64,000 nt of DNA from Epilithonimonas mollis (GCF_900142325.1 NZ_FRAM01000001.1:186001-250000), one strand, 5' to 3'; positions 26,104-35,792 are shown, counted from the first letter of the stretch. Made by a program: numbers and translations. The notes: generated by a model from the letters alone, not told the origin.

Positions 26104-27801
26104 CTATAAACTGTCAACTATAAACTTCTTTTTAGATTTGATATTATTTTCGGTGAAATCTGCGAGAATCTGATATTGGTTCATCAGTTCTGCGTATTTT
26201 TCTACGTGTTCGGTTTGCGGGAAATATTCGGCTTCGAAATCGGAACCCATTTTACGGCTTGCTTCCTGAACACTTGGGTATATTCCAGCGGAAACGGCAG
26301 CATAAACGGCTGCACCCAAAGCAGGAGCCTGGTCTGATTCTGCCACGATAATCGGCATATTAAGAACGTTCGCTAAGGTTTGCATAATGAACGGCGATTT
26401 TCTGGCAACACCACCAATTCCGATTACTTTTTCGATTTTCACGCCTTCTTCTTCAAAACGGTCTACAATTTTTTTGGAACCGAAACAAATCGCATTGACC
26501 AAAGCTTTGAAAATATGTGGTGCTTTTGTTCCCAACGAAAGGTTATTAATCGCCATTTTCAGTTCCTGATTGGCATCGGGCGTTCTTCGTCCGTTGATCC
26601 AGTCCAAAGCGATAGGAACTGATTCTGACAATGGAATTTTTTCTGCTTCCTGCGTCAGACTTCTAATCAAATTGTTTTCTAATTCTTCTTTTAATAACTG
26701 TTTTTGCTTGTCATCAATGATGTGGGAATTCATCAGAATATTTTGAGTCGGCCACATCAAAATGTCTTTGAACCAAGCCAGAACGTCGCCGAAAGCAGAC
26801 TGACCAGCTTCCAGTCCCACTAATCCCGGAATCACTGAACCATCGACCTGCCCGCAAATTCCTTTCACAGTTTTGTCACCGATTAGTTCGTTGGGAGCCA
26901 CCATAATATCACAGGTTGATGTTCCCATAATTCTAATCAGCGTATTCTCCTCGACTTTTGCGCCTACCGCTCCGGAATGTGCATCGAAAGTTCCGACTGC
27001 AATTACGGTGTTGGTTGTCAAGCCTAATTTTTCAGCCCATTCTTCATTCAAGTTTCCTGCAACTTCATCAGAAGTGTAGGTTTTGTCGTATAATCTGTCA
27101 CTAAGCTCTGCCAAAGATGGATCCAACTGACCGAGAAAATCTTTGGAAGGCAGTCCGTCCCACGACTCGTGCCACATAGCTTTGTGACCAGCGGCGCAAC
27201 GGCTTCTTTTGAAAGTTGTCAAATCCTGATGGTCGGAAAGGAGAAATGTGATGTAATCACAATGCTCCATCCAGCTGTACGCTTCATTTTTCACTTTTTC
27301 GTCATCTCTGTTGATGTGAAGAATTTTAGCCCAAAACCATTCGGAAGAATAGATGCCACCTTCGAATTTTGTGTAATCTTCGCCTCCCCAGTTTCTCGCT
27401 AAGTGATTGATTTCTTCAGCTTCGTTGATGGAAGTGTGGTCTTTCCATAAAACCATCATTGCGTTGGGATTTTCTGAAAATTCAGGCAAAAATGACAAGG
27501 CAATTCCGTCTTTATTGACAGGAAGTGGTGATGAGCCAGTGGTATCGATGCAAATGCTGACGATATGTTCCGGTGCTACTCCACTTTCTTTTACGACAGT
27601 GGAAATGGTTTCTTCCAAACCTTCAATATGGTCCAACGGATGCTGGCGAAACTGATTGATTTCCGGTTTACAGAATTTTCCGTCTTTCCACCTTTGGTAG
27701 TAACTTACGGAAGTGGCGAGTTCTGCGCCGTTTTCTGTATCAATCAAAACGGCACGAACGGAATCTGTTCCGTAGTCTAAGCCGATAACGTATTTTTTCA
27801 T
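26104..27801 (-). CDS. araB: Ribulokinase
   Basis: A 565-residue FGGY-family kinase that phosphorylates L-ribulose. The N-terminal phosphate-binding loop GLDYGTDSVRAVLID (7-21), the catalytic GTFDAHSGAVGA and the C-terminal GIGGVARKSPFIMQTLANVL and PALGAAVYAAV motifs identify AraB rather than xylulokinase. It is the first gene of the arabinose operon. Upstream lie a palindromic operator, a TATATTTG -7 box and a long leader with a REP-like hairpin. Its last codons overlap a duplicated CAACTATAAAC sequence that continues past the stop, so the C-terminal tail may have been changed by repeat spread. Confidence 0.96.
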   Translation of the reverse strand: MKKYVIGLDYGTDSVRAVLIDTENGAELATSVSYYQRWKDGKFCKPEINQFRQHPLDHIEGLEETISTVVKESGVAPEHIVSICIDTTGSSPLPVNKDGIALSFLPEFSENPNAMMVLWKDHTSINEAEEINHLARNWGGEDYTKFEGGIYSSEWFWAKILHINRDDEKVKNEAYSWMEHCDYITFLLSDHQDLTTFKRSRCAAGHKAMWHESWDGLPSKDFLGQLDPSLAELSDRLYDKTYTSDEVAGNLNEEWAEKLGLTTNTVIAVGTFDAHSGAVGAKVEENTLIRIMGTSTCDIMVAPNELIGDKTVKGICGQVDGSVIPGLVGLEAGQSAFGDVLAWFKDILMWPTQNILMNSHIIDDKQKQLLKEELENNLIRSLTQEAEKIPLSESVPIALDWINGRRTPDANQELKMAINNLSLGTKAPHIFKALVNAICFGSKKIVDRFEEEGVKIEKVIGIGGVARKSPFIMQTLANVLNMPIIVAESDQAPALGAAVYAAVSAGIYPSVQEASRKMGSDFEAEYFPQTEHVEKYAELMNQYQILADFTENNIKSKKKFIVDSL

Positions 27802-27840
27802 TAACGTGGATAATTAATTTTATAAGTTATTTTACAAAAT

Positions 27841-27905
27841 CCTTCGACAAGTTCAGGATGACAACCCTAATATATTTACCATTGTCAGGCTGAGCTTGTC
27901 GAAGC
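27841..27905. repeat. Long REP-like inverted repeat in the araB leader
   Basis: The left arm CTTCGACAAGTTCAGGATGA (27842-) pairs with the right arm ending GAGCTTGTCGAAG (-27904). The 10-bp outer stem is perfect, with TGACAA/TTGTCA further in. The single-arm form of this repeat also occurs at 30035-30060 and 32968-32995. It lies between the presumed transcription start and the araB start codon, so it would be part of the mRNA leader. Confidence 0.65.
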
Positions 27906-27950
27906 CTTTCTGTATGAAAAATTGAGTTCAGTTCTTAATCAGAGTTAAAA

Positions 27951-27993
27951 CAAATATAAGATTCTATTTTAAATAAATGTAATATTTACACTT
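27951..27993 (-). promoter_or_regulatory. araB promoter and AraR-like operator
   Basis: On the minus strand the -7 box TATATTTG is at 27958-27951. Sixteen bp upstream is the palindrome AAATGT-N7-ACACTT (27975-27993), which covers the -33 region. The same box-to-operator distance and about 20 identical bases recur before the GH3 gene (32816-32858). The predicted leader to araB is about 140 nt. Confidence 0.7.
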
Positions 27994-28029
27994 AATTTTA
28001 TTTCCTCCTTTATTGATGGTACTTCAAGG

Positions 28030-30012
28030 TTATTTAATCTTCAAAATAATCAAAGAATTCGCCGGAATATCCACTGAAATTTTTCCTTTTTTCAATACCT
28101 GCGTTTCCTCAACAGGTTTAATATTTTCAGTCTGGAAATTATTTTCATCGGAAAGACCAGAAGAAGTCAGGATAATTTTGGTCATCTTATTGCCCGGTTT
28201 TATATTTTTCGGATTGATTTCAACCGAAGTTTGCACTGCGTTTGAATTGACAATTTTGATTATGGTTTCGCCATTTTTACTGTCCTTCACTGCAGATGCG
28301 TAAAGATTATTCTGACCTGTCAGAACCTTTCCGTTTTCGAAGATTTTAATTAAATCAGTTCCTTTGTTGTTCGAAAATAATTTCTGAACATAATAATTCG
28401 GAGTAGCATAAGATTTCAGATTATTAAACCAAATTAAATCTGGCGTCCATTGCCAACCATCTGCGTGCGCCAGAAGCGGCGCGTAGGAAGTCATCGTCAC
28501 GACATCTGCATTCCTTTCCAGTCCAGTCATAAACGCAGCTTCGGAAAGTGCGGTCTGCCAATTATTTTTGTTATCCGGTTTTACAACACCGACTGATTGC
28601 GCGGCGTATTCTCCAGCAAAAACTTTAGGTCCTCTTCGGTCGTATTTATCGTATCGGTCGGCGTTTTTTAAAAACCAATCCGGCGAATTGTAGTAATGTT
28701 CATCCACTATTTGTGCATTCAGCTTTTTCAGTTCTTTCCAGCCATAATCGAAAAATTCTCCGTCCGGGGATGGTCCGCTTCCAGAGATGATTTGGATGTT
28801 TGGATATTTATCATGAATCGCCGTTTCAAAAACCTTATATCGTTCGATATAATCTTCGCCCCATTGCTCATTTCCAACACCTATGTATTTCATATTAAAT
28901 GGTTTCGGATGTCCCATTTCAGTTCGGATTTTTCCCCATTTCGTATTGGAATCGCCGTTTGCAAATTCAATGAGATCCAAAGCATCCTGGACATAAGGAT
29001 TTAAATCTTCCATTTTGACCAATTCTGCGGTATTGAACTGACAAGCCATTCCGCAACTTAAAATAGGAAGCGGTTCTGCGCCTAAGTCTTCCGAAAGCTG
29101 GAAATATTCGAAAAAACCAAGTCCGAAAGACTGCCAATAATCCGGTGTTAAACGGTGTGCAAATCCGTTGTTCCACTTGTTGATGAGATTTTCTCTGTCC
29201 TCTACTTTTCCGATTGTTTTTTTCCATTGATAACGCTCTGCCAAAGTCCGACCTTCAACTATACATCCGCCGGGAAAACGTAAAAATCCGGGTTGCAGAT
29301 CATATAATTTCTGAACCAGATCTTTCCGCATTCCGCCTTTTCTTCCTTTCCAGGTGTCTTGCGGGAAAAGCGAAATCATATCCATATTCACCACGCCTTT
29401 TCCTGTAAAAGTGAGTTGTAATTTTGCTTTTTCAACCGTTGATTTTGGAGCGAAAACCAAACTGTATTTTTGCCAGCCGCCACCTTTAATAATTGTTGAA
29501 ACTGCTGAAATTACTTTCCCGTTTTCCTCGACAAGACTTGCGTTGACCGCAGAAATGTTGCCTGAAATGTTTTCTAAATTAAAACTGAAATCATATTTTT
29601 CACCCTGATGAAGCCCGATTCCCCGGAAACCTTCATTTTCCAGCGAATAGTTTTTATCATTCCAAACCGTGATTCTTGCGTAGTTTTTATTGGTTTTAGA
29701 CTTGTCGGTAATAATCGTCAGAAAGCCAGAATCCAGATTTGGAGACAGTGTTTTTGTGTTGGGTTGTTTCCAGCCGGTTAAAGGTTCATCAAACTCAAAA
29801 CTGCGGTTTTTGATGAGTTCTGCGTACAATCCGCCGTCTGCCGCAAAGTTGATGTCTTCGAAGAAAATTCCGTACATCGTGGGCTGAATTTTGATGTTGG
29901 TGGAAGTTCCGTCTAAATCGAGAAAGTGTTTATTTACATTTTCATTTTGAGCAGAAAAGAAGGCTACGCTTAAAGAAAATGTGGTGGCGAATATTTTGGA
30001 TTTAGTTTTCAT
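28030..30012 (-). CDS. GH51 alpha-L-arabinofuranosidase, exported
   Basis: A 660-residue enzyme that removes alpha-L-arabinofuranosyl side chains. A signal peptide spans about 1-22 (AFFSAQ). An N-terminal beta-sandwich, possibly CBM4-like (about 50-210; GSGFLTIITDKSK region), precedes the GH51 barrel. The acid/base Glu is in YIGVGNEQWGEDY and the nucleophile Glu in KVFAGEYAAQS. The C-terminal beta domain ends in ANSLIILKIK. It follows GH3 by 102 bp and precedes the araB operator, linking arabinose release to its catabolism. Confidence 0.94.
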   Translation of the reverse strand: MKTKSKIFATTFSLSVAFFSAQNENVNKHFLDLDGTSTNIKIQPTMYGIFFEDINFAADGGLYAELIKNRSFEFDEPLTGWKQPNTKTLSPNLDSGFLTIITDKSKTNKNYARITVWNDKNYSLENEGFRGIGLHQGEKYDFSFNLENISGNISAVNASLVEENGKVISAVSTIIKGGGWQKYSLVFAPKSTVEKAKLQLTFTGKGVVNMDMISLFPQDTWKGRKGGMRKDLVQKLYDLQPGFLRFPGGCIVEGRTLAERYQWKKTIGKVEDRENLINKWNNGFAHRLTPDYWQSFGLGFFEYFQLSEDLGAEPLPILSCGMACQFNTAELVKMEDLNPYVQDALDLIEFANGDSNTKWGKIRTEMGHPKPFNMKYIGVGNEQWGEDYIERYKVFETAIHDKYPNIQIISGSGPSPDGEFFDYGWKELKKLNAQIVDEHYYNSPDWFLKNADRYDKYDRRGPKVFAGEYAAQSVGVVKPDNKNNWQTALSEAAFMTGLERNADVVTMTSYAPLLAHADGWQWTPDLIWFNNLKSYATPNYYVQKLFSNNKGTDLIKIFENGKVLTGQNNLYASAVKDSKNGETIIKIVNSNAVQTSVEINPKNIKPGNKMTKIILTSSGLSDENNFQTENIKPVEETQVLKKGKISVDIPANSLIILKIK

Positions 30013-30034
30013 TGATTGGTTTTTATCGCAGAGA

Positions 30035-30060
30035 CACTTCGACTGCGCTCAGTGTGACAT
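30035..30060. repeat. Single REP-like arm between GH3 and GH51
   Basis: CACTTCGACTGCGCTCAGTG followed by TGACAT resembles the arm at 32968 (GGCTTCGACTCCGCTCAGCC then TGACA) and the arms of the araB-leader repeat. CACT and AGTG at the ends can pair. Confidence 0.5.
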
Positions 30061-30114
30061 CTCTAATACTATATTTTTAAACTGACTTTATATGTAAATT
30101 TCAATTGTAAGAGT

Positions 30115-32742
30115 TTAATTTACTTTTAATGGAATACTTTTCAAACCCGACTCATCAGAAGTTCCGCCATAGAAAATGGTATAATTTCCTGTTTTTGAAG
30201 CTAAGTCATCTACTTTTTCATCATAAAACTTGAAAGAATCATTGGAAACTGTAAGCTCAACGTTTTTGGTTTCGCCTGCTTTGATGAATACTCTTTCAAA
30301 TGCTCTCAAAGTCTTTACAGGCGCAGATGCATCTTTATTTCTTTTCACATAAACCTCAACCACTTCTTCGCCGTCACGTTTCGAAGTGTTTTTAACAGGA
30401 ATGGTAATCGTCAGATTTTCAGTTGTACTAATTGTATTTTTGTTCAATTTAGCATCACCATAATTAAATTTTGAATAACTCAACCCGTGCCCGAAAGCAT
30501 AGAGCGGTTTTTCGGTCATATAACGGTACGTTCTTCCGACCATATCGTAGTTTTCGAAACCTTGGTGTTTACTGGTTTTAGAAAGATTGTTGTCTAATTG
30601 TGCCAGATTTTTATAAAAAGTAAGCGGTAATTTTCCAGATGGATTATAGTCGCCTGCCAAAACATCTGCCACAGCCGTTCCGCCGGATTGTCCGCCGTAC
30701 CAAGCGTTCAGCAAAGCATCATAATTTTTTTCGTCCTGCTCCAAACCTAGCGAACTTCCTGTACAAAGTACGAAAACGACAGGCTTTCCTGTTTTTCTTA
30801 ATTCTGCCAACAAGTCACGCTGAACTTTTGGAAGATCGATAGACGTTTTATCGCCACCCTTGAAACCTTCTGCGTTCACCAACATTTCTTCACCTTCCAG
30901 ACTTGGTGACAGTCCGCCGGCGAAAATAATAACATCAGCATCTTTCACTTTTTCTTTAACGGCAACAAAATTCACAGGATCTTTTCGGTACACATCGAAA
31001 GTGATGCTCACATATTTACCTTTTTGACTGTGACGAAGTTCAATATTATATTCCTTTCCTTTTTCCATTTTCACGGAAAATTCTGAAGGGTGTCTTGCAT
31101 CGGGACCTTTTCTGGTGGCGATTTCTTTTCCGTCCACAAAAAGCGTGTAAACATCTGATGTAGATGGCGAAAGAATTACATCTCCGGTGTAAGTACTTTT
31201 GAAAATTCCCGAGATAATTGCCGAAGTATTTTCTCTTCCCACATTCGGAGCAAGCTGAGTTCCGCCAAAACTATTGTAGTTGATTCCGCTTTTGTTGACA
31301 GAAATATTGGCAGATTTTCCTTTGAATTCAATGTTGTTAAAAAACTCAACCTTCATTCCTTTTTCGCCATTTTTTTGGCTTATGAAATTTTGATATAATG
31401 AACTTTTTGATGATGGATCTGCTACTTCAGTTCCTTTTTCATAAATGATTTCGGAGTTTGGAAGTTTAGCTTTAATTCCATCTAAAATGGTGACGATAGA
31501 CGAAGGCGTACCGTTGTAATTCCCTAATTGCATCAATCCGTCATCAGCGTTTGGACCGACAACTGCAATTTTTTTAATGTTTTTATTTAATGGCAAAACA
31601 TTCTTTTCGTTCTTCATCAGCACAATTGATTTTTGCGCCATTGTCAGAGCCTGTTTTTTATGTTCGTCAGAATCCACCACAGAATATGGAATGGCGTTCC
31701 AGTGAACGGAAGATTTTGGGTCAAGCATTCCCAATTCAAACCAGCCTTTCAGGATTCTTCTCATCGAAACATCCAAATCCTTTTCAGTAATTAAACCGCT
31801 CGCCAGAGATTTGTTTAAATTATTATAGGTATCGCCACATTCCAAATCTGTTGAATGTTTCAGTGCATCTGCAGCCGTACTTTTTTCATCGGGATGTGTT
31901 CCGTGGTACTGTTTCTGGTAGAAATCTGCCAAAGCCCAACAGTCGGAAACCACCATTCCGTTATAATTCCATTTTCCACGAAGAATTTCCGTCAGTAAAG
32001 TATTGTTGGCACAACAAGGCTGACCGTCGAAAGCGTTGTAAGCACACATCACTTCTCTCACATTTCCTTCCAAAACCAAGGCTTTGAAGGCCGGAAGATA
32101 GGTTTCATACAAATCTCGTTTTGAAATTTCTGCGTTGTAGGAATGTCGGTTCCATTCCGGGCCGCTGTGAACGGCGAAGTGCTTTGCGCAGGCGTGCGTT
32201 TTGAAATATTTAGAGTCGTTTCCCTGCAAACCTTTTACGGCAGCAACGCCTAAAACTGATGTTAAAAAAGGATCTTCGCCATAAGTTTCCTGACCTCTTC
32301 CCCATCTCGGGTCGCGGAAAATATTGATGTTGGGTGTCCAGAAAGTCAAACCTTCGTAACGTCCGGTTTTGTTGGATTCATCGAAATATTTATTGTATTT
32401 TGCCCTGGCTTCATCAGAAATCATTTCAAAAGTTTTGAGATGTTCCGCAACGTCCCAAGTTGCCGCCATTCCGATGGCTTGAGGAAAAACCGTCGCTGTT
32501 CCTGCTCTTGCCACGCCGTGAAGCGCCTCGTTCCACCAGCCGTAAGCGGGAATTTCCAAACGTGGAACTGCTTTAGACTGGTCCATCATCATTCCGATTT
32601 TTTCATCAACGGTTAGTAATTCCAGGAGATTTTCGATTCTTTTTTCGACCGGAAGTTTAGGGTTTTGGAATGGATATTTGAAAGTTTGCGCCGATGAGAA
32701 AGCGCAAATGAAGATTGATAAGGAAAACAGAACTTTTTTCAT
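30115..32742 (-). CDS. GH3 beta-xylosidase / beta-glucosidase with PA14 domain, exported
   Basis: An 875-residue GH3 enzyme. The signal peptide is about 1-19 (CAFSSAQ). The (beta/alpha)8 domain has the nucleophile D267 in GMVVSDCWALADF, and KHFAVHSGPEWNRH matches the conserved KH(F/Y) site. The second alpha/beta domain is interrupted near 445-590 by a PA14 insert (KGMKVEFFNNIEFKG, YTLFVDGKEIATRKG). A C-terminal fibronectin-III-like domain closes the protein. In this context release of xylose from xylo-oligosaccharides is the likeliest activity. It shares a promoter/operator design with araB. Confidence 0.93.
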   Translation of the reverse strand: MKKVLFSLSIFICAFSSAQTFKYPFQNPKLPVEKRIENLLELLTVDEKIGMMMDQSKAVPRLEIPAYGWWNEALHGVARAGTATVFPQAIGMAATWDVAEHLKTFEMISDEARAKYNKYFDESNKTGRYEGLTFWTPNINIFRDPRWGRGQETYGEDPFLTSVLGVAAVKGLQGNDSKYFKTHACAKHFAVHSGPEWNRHSYNAEISKRDLYETYLPAFKALVLEGNVREVMCAYNAFDGQPCCANNTLLTEILRGKWNYNGMVVSDCWALADFYQKQYHGTHPDEKSTAADALKHSTDLECGDTYNNLNKSLASGLITEKDLDVSMRRILKGWFELGMLDPKSSVHWNAIPYSVVDSDEHKKQALTMAQKSIVLMKNEKNVLPLNKNIKKIAVVGPNADDGLMQLGNYNGTPSSIVTILDGIKAKLPNSEIIYEKGTEVADPSSKSSLYQNFISQKNGEKGMKVEFFNNIEFKGKSANISVNKSGINYNSFGGTQLAPNVGRENTSAIISGIFKSTYTGDVILSPSTSDVYTLFVDGKEIATRKGPDARHPSEFSVKMEKGKEYNIELRHSQKGKYVSITFDVYRKDPVNFVAVKEKVKDADVIIFAGGLSPSLEGEEMLVNAEGFKGGDKTSIDLPKVQRDLLAELRKTGKPVVFVLCTGSSLGLEQDEKNYDALLNAWYGGQSGGTAVADVLAGDYNPSGKLPLTFYKNLAQLDNNLSKTSKHQGFENYDMVGRTYRYMTEKPLYAFGHGLSYSKFNYGDAKLNKNTISTTENLTITIPVKNTSKRDGEEVVEVYVKRNKDASAPVKTLRAFERVFIKAGETKNVELTVSNDSFKFYDEKVDDLASKTGNYTIFYGGTSDESGLKSIPLKVN

Positions 32743-32815
32743 TATAATTTATTTAAAAATATCACTGGAATATCAAATCAATTCAAATAATTGAAATTCG
32801 ATATTCGGTTGATAA

Positions 32816-32858
32816 CAAATATAAGATTCTATTTTTAATAAATGTATAATTAACACTT
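32816..32858 (-). promoter_or_regulatory. GH3 promoter and AraR-like operator
   Basis: On the minus strand the -7 box TATATTTG is at 32823-32816, and the palindrome AAATGT-N7-ACACTT is at 32840-32858, 16 bp upstream. Layout and much of the sequence are identical to the araB promoter, which suggests that GH3-GH51 and araBDA are switched on together. Confidence 0.7.
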
Positions 32859-32901
32859 ATTTAATTGAAATTAATTTTAATATTTGATATCAAATTATTT
32901 A

Positions 32902-32933
32902 ATCAAAAAAAACCATCAGAAATCTGATGGTTT
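32902..32933 (-). terminator. Intrinsic terminator downstream of GH115
   Basis: On the minus strand AAACCATCAG-ATTT-CTGATGGTTT forms a perfect 10-bp stem (32933-32910), followed by a run of T residues. It lies about 200 bp past the GH115 stop and just upstream of the GH3 operator, separating the two units. Confidence 0.82.
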
Positions 32934-32967
32934 AAAATTCATATTGGCGACCTGTTTCTTCATCTAA

Positions 32968-32995
32968 GGCTTCGACTCCGCTCAGCCTGACAATG
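32968..32995. repeat. REP-like arm after GH115
   Basis: GGCTTCGACTCCGCTCAGCC followed by TGACAATG. It belongs to the same family as the araB-leader inverted repeat and the arm at 30035. The remainder of the gap 32743-33133 holds the GH3 operator and terminator; no gene is seen. Confidence 0.5.
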
Positions 32996-33133
32996 TTGAT
33001 GATTAAGCGATTGGAATTGAGATGTTTTCGTGGGTATTTCGTCTTTGCTCAATATAAAATCAGTCGAATGATTCTGCGTAATCGATTGATTATCAAAATA
33101 AATATTTATCAGGTAATATCGCATATCAACAAT

Positions 33134-35659
33134 TTATTCCGTTTTATAATCACTTTCCGGCGCTCCCAGATAACTCGGCTTCAGTCCGCCGGTATTGATG
33201 AGAATTTTCTCCAAAACAATTCCCGGTTCCATAACTCTGAAACGTAACGTGTGTTTTCCTAGTTGTGTAATCTGATGTTTTGTCATTGATTTGATGATGT
33301 GTTCCGACTGCCATCTTCCCAATTCACCTTTGTAATGACCGTTAAAATTGACGATTTGAGGGGTTTGTCCGTTGAAAGAAATTTCATAACGTAATCCTTT
33401 ATTATGATTATAATTTAAAGTCGGAGCTAATAATAACTGGACTTCAAACTCACCTTTTGATTCAAAATTCATATCGTATTCCAAATAGACATTTTCATTA
33501 GTTTTCGGATACGCATTTTGTGGAAAAGTCGTCACACCGGATTTTGTTTTTCCGAAATCAGGAATCACTTCCCAATGAATTCGGTCCGAATCACTTTTTC
33601 TGGCAAAATTCTCGGCTTCAATGGAAACGTAACCGTTCTTTTCCTGAAACACTTTGTCTTTGGATGCATTATCATCATAAATATAGGTCACTTCGGGCAT
33701 AATATTTTGTTTTCCGTCCGCCCAGGTTTTGTAACCAATTTTCATCTGGTCCATCATATGTTGCCACTTTCCGCCGGCAATTACATTGTTGTATTGATTA
33801 TCCAAATAGGCATTTCTGTCAAAATATTCTTTCACTTTATCCGCATAATAATTGGCTTTCAAATCATATTTGGCAGCCAATTCTCGGTTTTTGGCAACGG
33901 CGTAATACATTTCGTACAAATTACTGCACGCGTCAATCGGATACAAAACCAATTGATAATATGCATCCTGATACTCTGCAGGAATTTTTTCTTTTAAGCG
34001 TAAAGCTTCCAAGGCCAACGCTCTGTAATCATTCAGAATTGTTTCAAATTCATTATAATTTTCCAGGCTGAAAGTTTTGCCGTCCAGCGTTTCCGGAGTT
34101 ACACGGCGGTTGTATTTAGCATAAACATTAATCATTCTTGCAATTTCTTTAGCGTGTTTTTCTCCAAATTGTTCAGCTGACCATTTTTCGGTGTATTGCA
34201 AAAGGTTTTTGGAGTTAAACTGTTTCGGATTCCAGGCCATTTCAAGGAAAAAGCTGATCGGGAATTCCATCGGTTTCAAGTCACCCACATTTACGACCCA
34301 AACCTTATCTACTTTATGTTCGTAAGAAAGATTCATCTGCTCCCAAACTCTCTGAATCGGGTTGATGTTAATCCACTTCGAATTTCTCGGTCCGCCCACA
34401 TAGTCAAAATGGTAGTACATTCCGTAACCGCCTTTGTGCAAAGGCTTGGAAAGGTCCGGAAGTTTTCTCACATTGCCCCAGTTGTCATCACAAAACAGCA
34501 AAATCACATCATCCGGAACGCGCATTCCTTTGTCGTAATAATCCTGAACTTCTTTGTACAAAGCCCAAACCTGCGGTGTTTTATCGGCTCTTTTTCCTGT
34601 CACATCAGCAATGATTTTACGCTGGTCATTCACCACTTTTTCGAGAAGCGAAATGTTGGTTCCCTCTCCCATCGCTTCGTCGCCGTCACCACGCATCCCC
34701 ACAGTCACTAGTTTTTCCCAGTTTTTACTTCTTTCCAATCCTGATTTCCAGAATTCTTTCAAAACTTTTTCATTCTTAGAATAATCCCAGACATTCGGGA
34801 GATTATTTTTCTTGATGTAGCGATGCCAATCGGTCTGCGCCAAAGCCATCGGTTCGTGGTGCGAAGTTCCCATCACGATTCCCATTTCGTTGGCCAAAGG
34901 TCCGCTCAAAGCATCGTCGTCATAAAACGCTTTTCCCCACATAGCAGGCCAGATGTAGTTGCCTTTCATTCTTAAAATCAGTTCAAAAACTTTCTCATAA
35001 AATTTAGAATTGATTCCGCCGAAAGTCGCTCTTGCCCAACCTCCCAAAGAAGGTTCTTCATCATTCAGGAAAATTCCACGATATTCCACAGCAGGCTCTC
35101 CATCGGTATAAATTCCTTTTTTGAAGTACAAATTTTCCTTCGCGGAAACCGGAACATCCGCCCAATAGTACCATGGTGAAACGCCAATCTGCTGAGACAT
35201 TTCGTAAATGCCGTAAATCGTTCCACGTTTGTCACTTCCTGCAATTACAATCGCTTCCGAAACCCCCGGAAACGGATTGGTAATATTTTGAATGATGTAT
35301 TTTTCGTTTTTTCCGATTAATAATTTCCCGTCAATTTTCTTTTGTTTGATTAAATCATCAATCACAGATTTTGTTCCGACCGTTCCGATGATAATCAGAG
35401 GGGAATTCATCCCTGAAATCTGATTCAAAATCGCTGGTTTTGTTCCCGTTACTTTCTGAAAATCGGATTGCAAATTTTTTACGGCTCTCAAAATTCCATT
35501 GTCGATTTCTGTATTCGTGAAAATGGAAAGACTGACAGATTTTTCTTTTAAAACAATGTTCTCTGATTTTTTTTCAGTGTTGATAAACGGTTCTGTTGCA
35601 TTAATCTGCAAACAACATCCGAACAATGTGACGAGAAGAAATATTTTTATACGAGTCAT
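33134..35659 (-). CDS. GH115 xylan alpha-1,2-glucuronidase, exported
   Basis: An 841-residue enzyme that removes (4-O-methyl)glucuronic acid from internal as well as terminal xylose units, complementing GH67. The signal peptide spans about 1-21 (CCLQINA). GH115 features include YYWADVPV, EYRGIFLNDEEPSLGGWAR, MKGNYIWPAMWGKAFYDDD, MGTSHHEPM, VTVGMRGDGDEAM and DDNWGNVRKLP. The C-terminal region (about 680-840) is the beta-sandwich typical of the family. It is transcribed as a short unit with its own terminator. A 249-bp repeat-bearing gap separates it from GH97 on its right. Confidence 0.93.
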   Translation of the reverse strand: MTRIKIFLLVTLFGCCLQINATEPFINTEKKSENIVLKEKSVSLSIFTNTEIDNGILRAVKNLQSDFQKVTGTKPAILNQISGMNSPLIIIGTVGTKSVIDDLIKQKKIDGKLLIGKNEKYIIQNITNPFPGVSEAIVIAGSDKRGTIYGIYEMSQQIGVSPWYYWADVPVSAKENLYFKKGIYTDGEPAVEYRGIFLNDEEPSLGGWARATFGGINSKFYEKVFELILRMKGNYIWPAMWGKAFYDDDALSGPLANEMGIVMGTSHHEPMALAQTDWHRYIKKNNLPNVWDYSKNEKVLKEFWKSGLERSKNWEKLVTVGMRGDGDEAMGEGTNISLLEKVVNDQRKIIADVTGKRADKTPQVWALYKEVQDYYDKGMRVPDDVILLFCDDNWGNVRKLPDLSKPLHKGGYGMYYHFDYVGGPRNSKWININPIQRVWEQMNLSYEHKVDKVWVVNVGDLKPMEFPISFFLEMAWNPKQFNSKNLLQYTEKWSAEQFGEKHAKEIARMINVYAKYNRRVTPETLDGKTFSLENYNEFETILNDYRALALEALRLKEKIPAEYQDAYYQLVLYPIDACSNLYEMYYAVAKNRELAAKYDLKANYYADKVKEYFDRNAYLDNQYNNVIAGGKWQHMMDQMKIGYKTWADGKQNIMPEVTYIYDDNASKDKVFQEKNGYVSIEAENFARKSDSDRIHWEVIPDFGKTKSGVTTFPQNAYPKTNENVYLEYDMNFESKGEFEVQLLLAPTLNYNHNKGLRYEISFNGQTPQIVNFNGHYKGELGRWQSEHIIKSMTKHQITQLGKHTLRFRVMEPGIVLEKILINTGGLKPSYLGAPESDYKTE

Positions 35660-35706
35660 AATCTTTTAATTTTATTGATAATGAAATCTTGCTATGTTAT
35701 GTTATT

Positions 35707-35792
35707 GAACCCTTTCAGGGTTCAGATCTTATTTACTTTATGTTTTCCATAGGTTGCACCTACGGCTATTGATATTGAATCCTGTGGATTCT
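35707..35792. repeat. Short hairpin repeats upstream of GH115
   Basis: GAACCC-TTTCA-GGGTTC at 35707-35723, a diverged S-type unit with CCATAGGTTGCACCTACGG at about 35748-35766, and GAATCC-TGT-GGATTC at 35777-35791. GAACCCTTTGGGTTC recurs at 57801-57815. Confidence 0.45.

Noticed and set aside
27802-28029. Possible riboswitch in the araB leader
   Set aside because: The structure seen is explained by a REP-like inverted repeat, repeated elsewhere, and by an operator; I recognise no known aptamer core.
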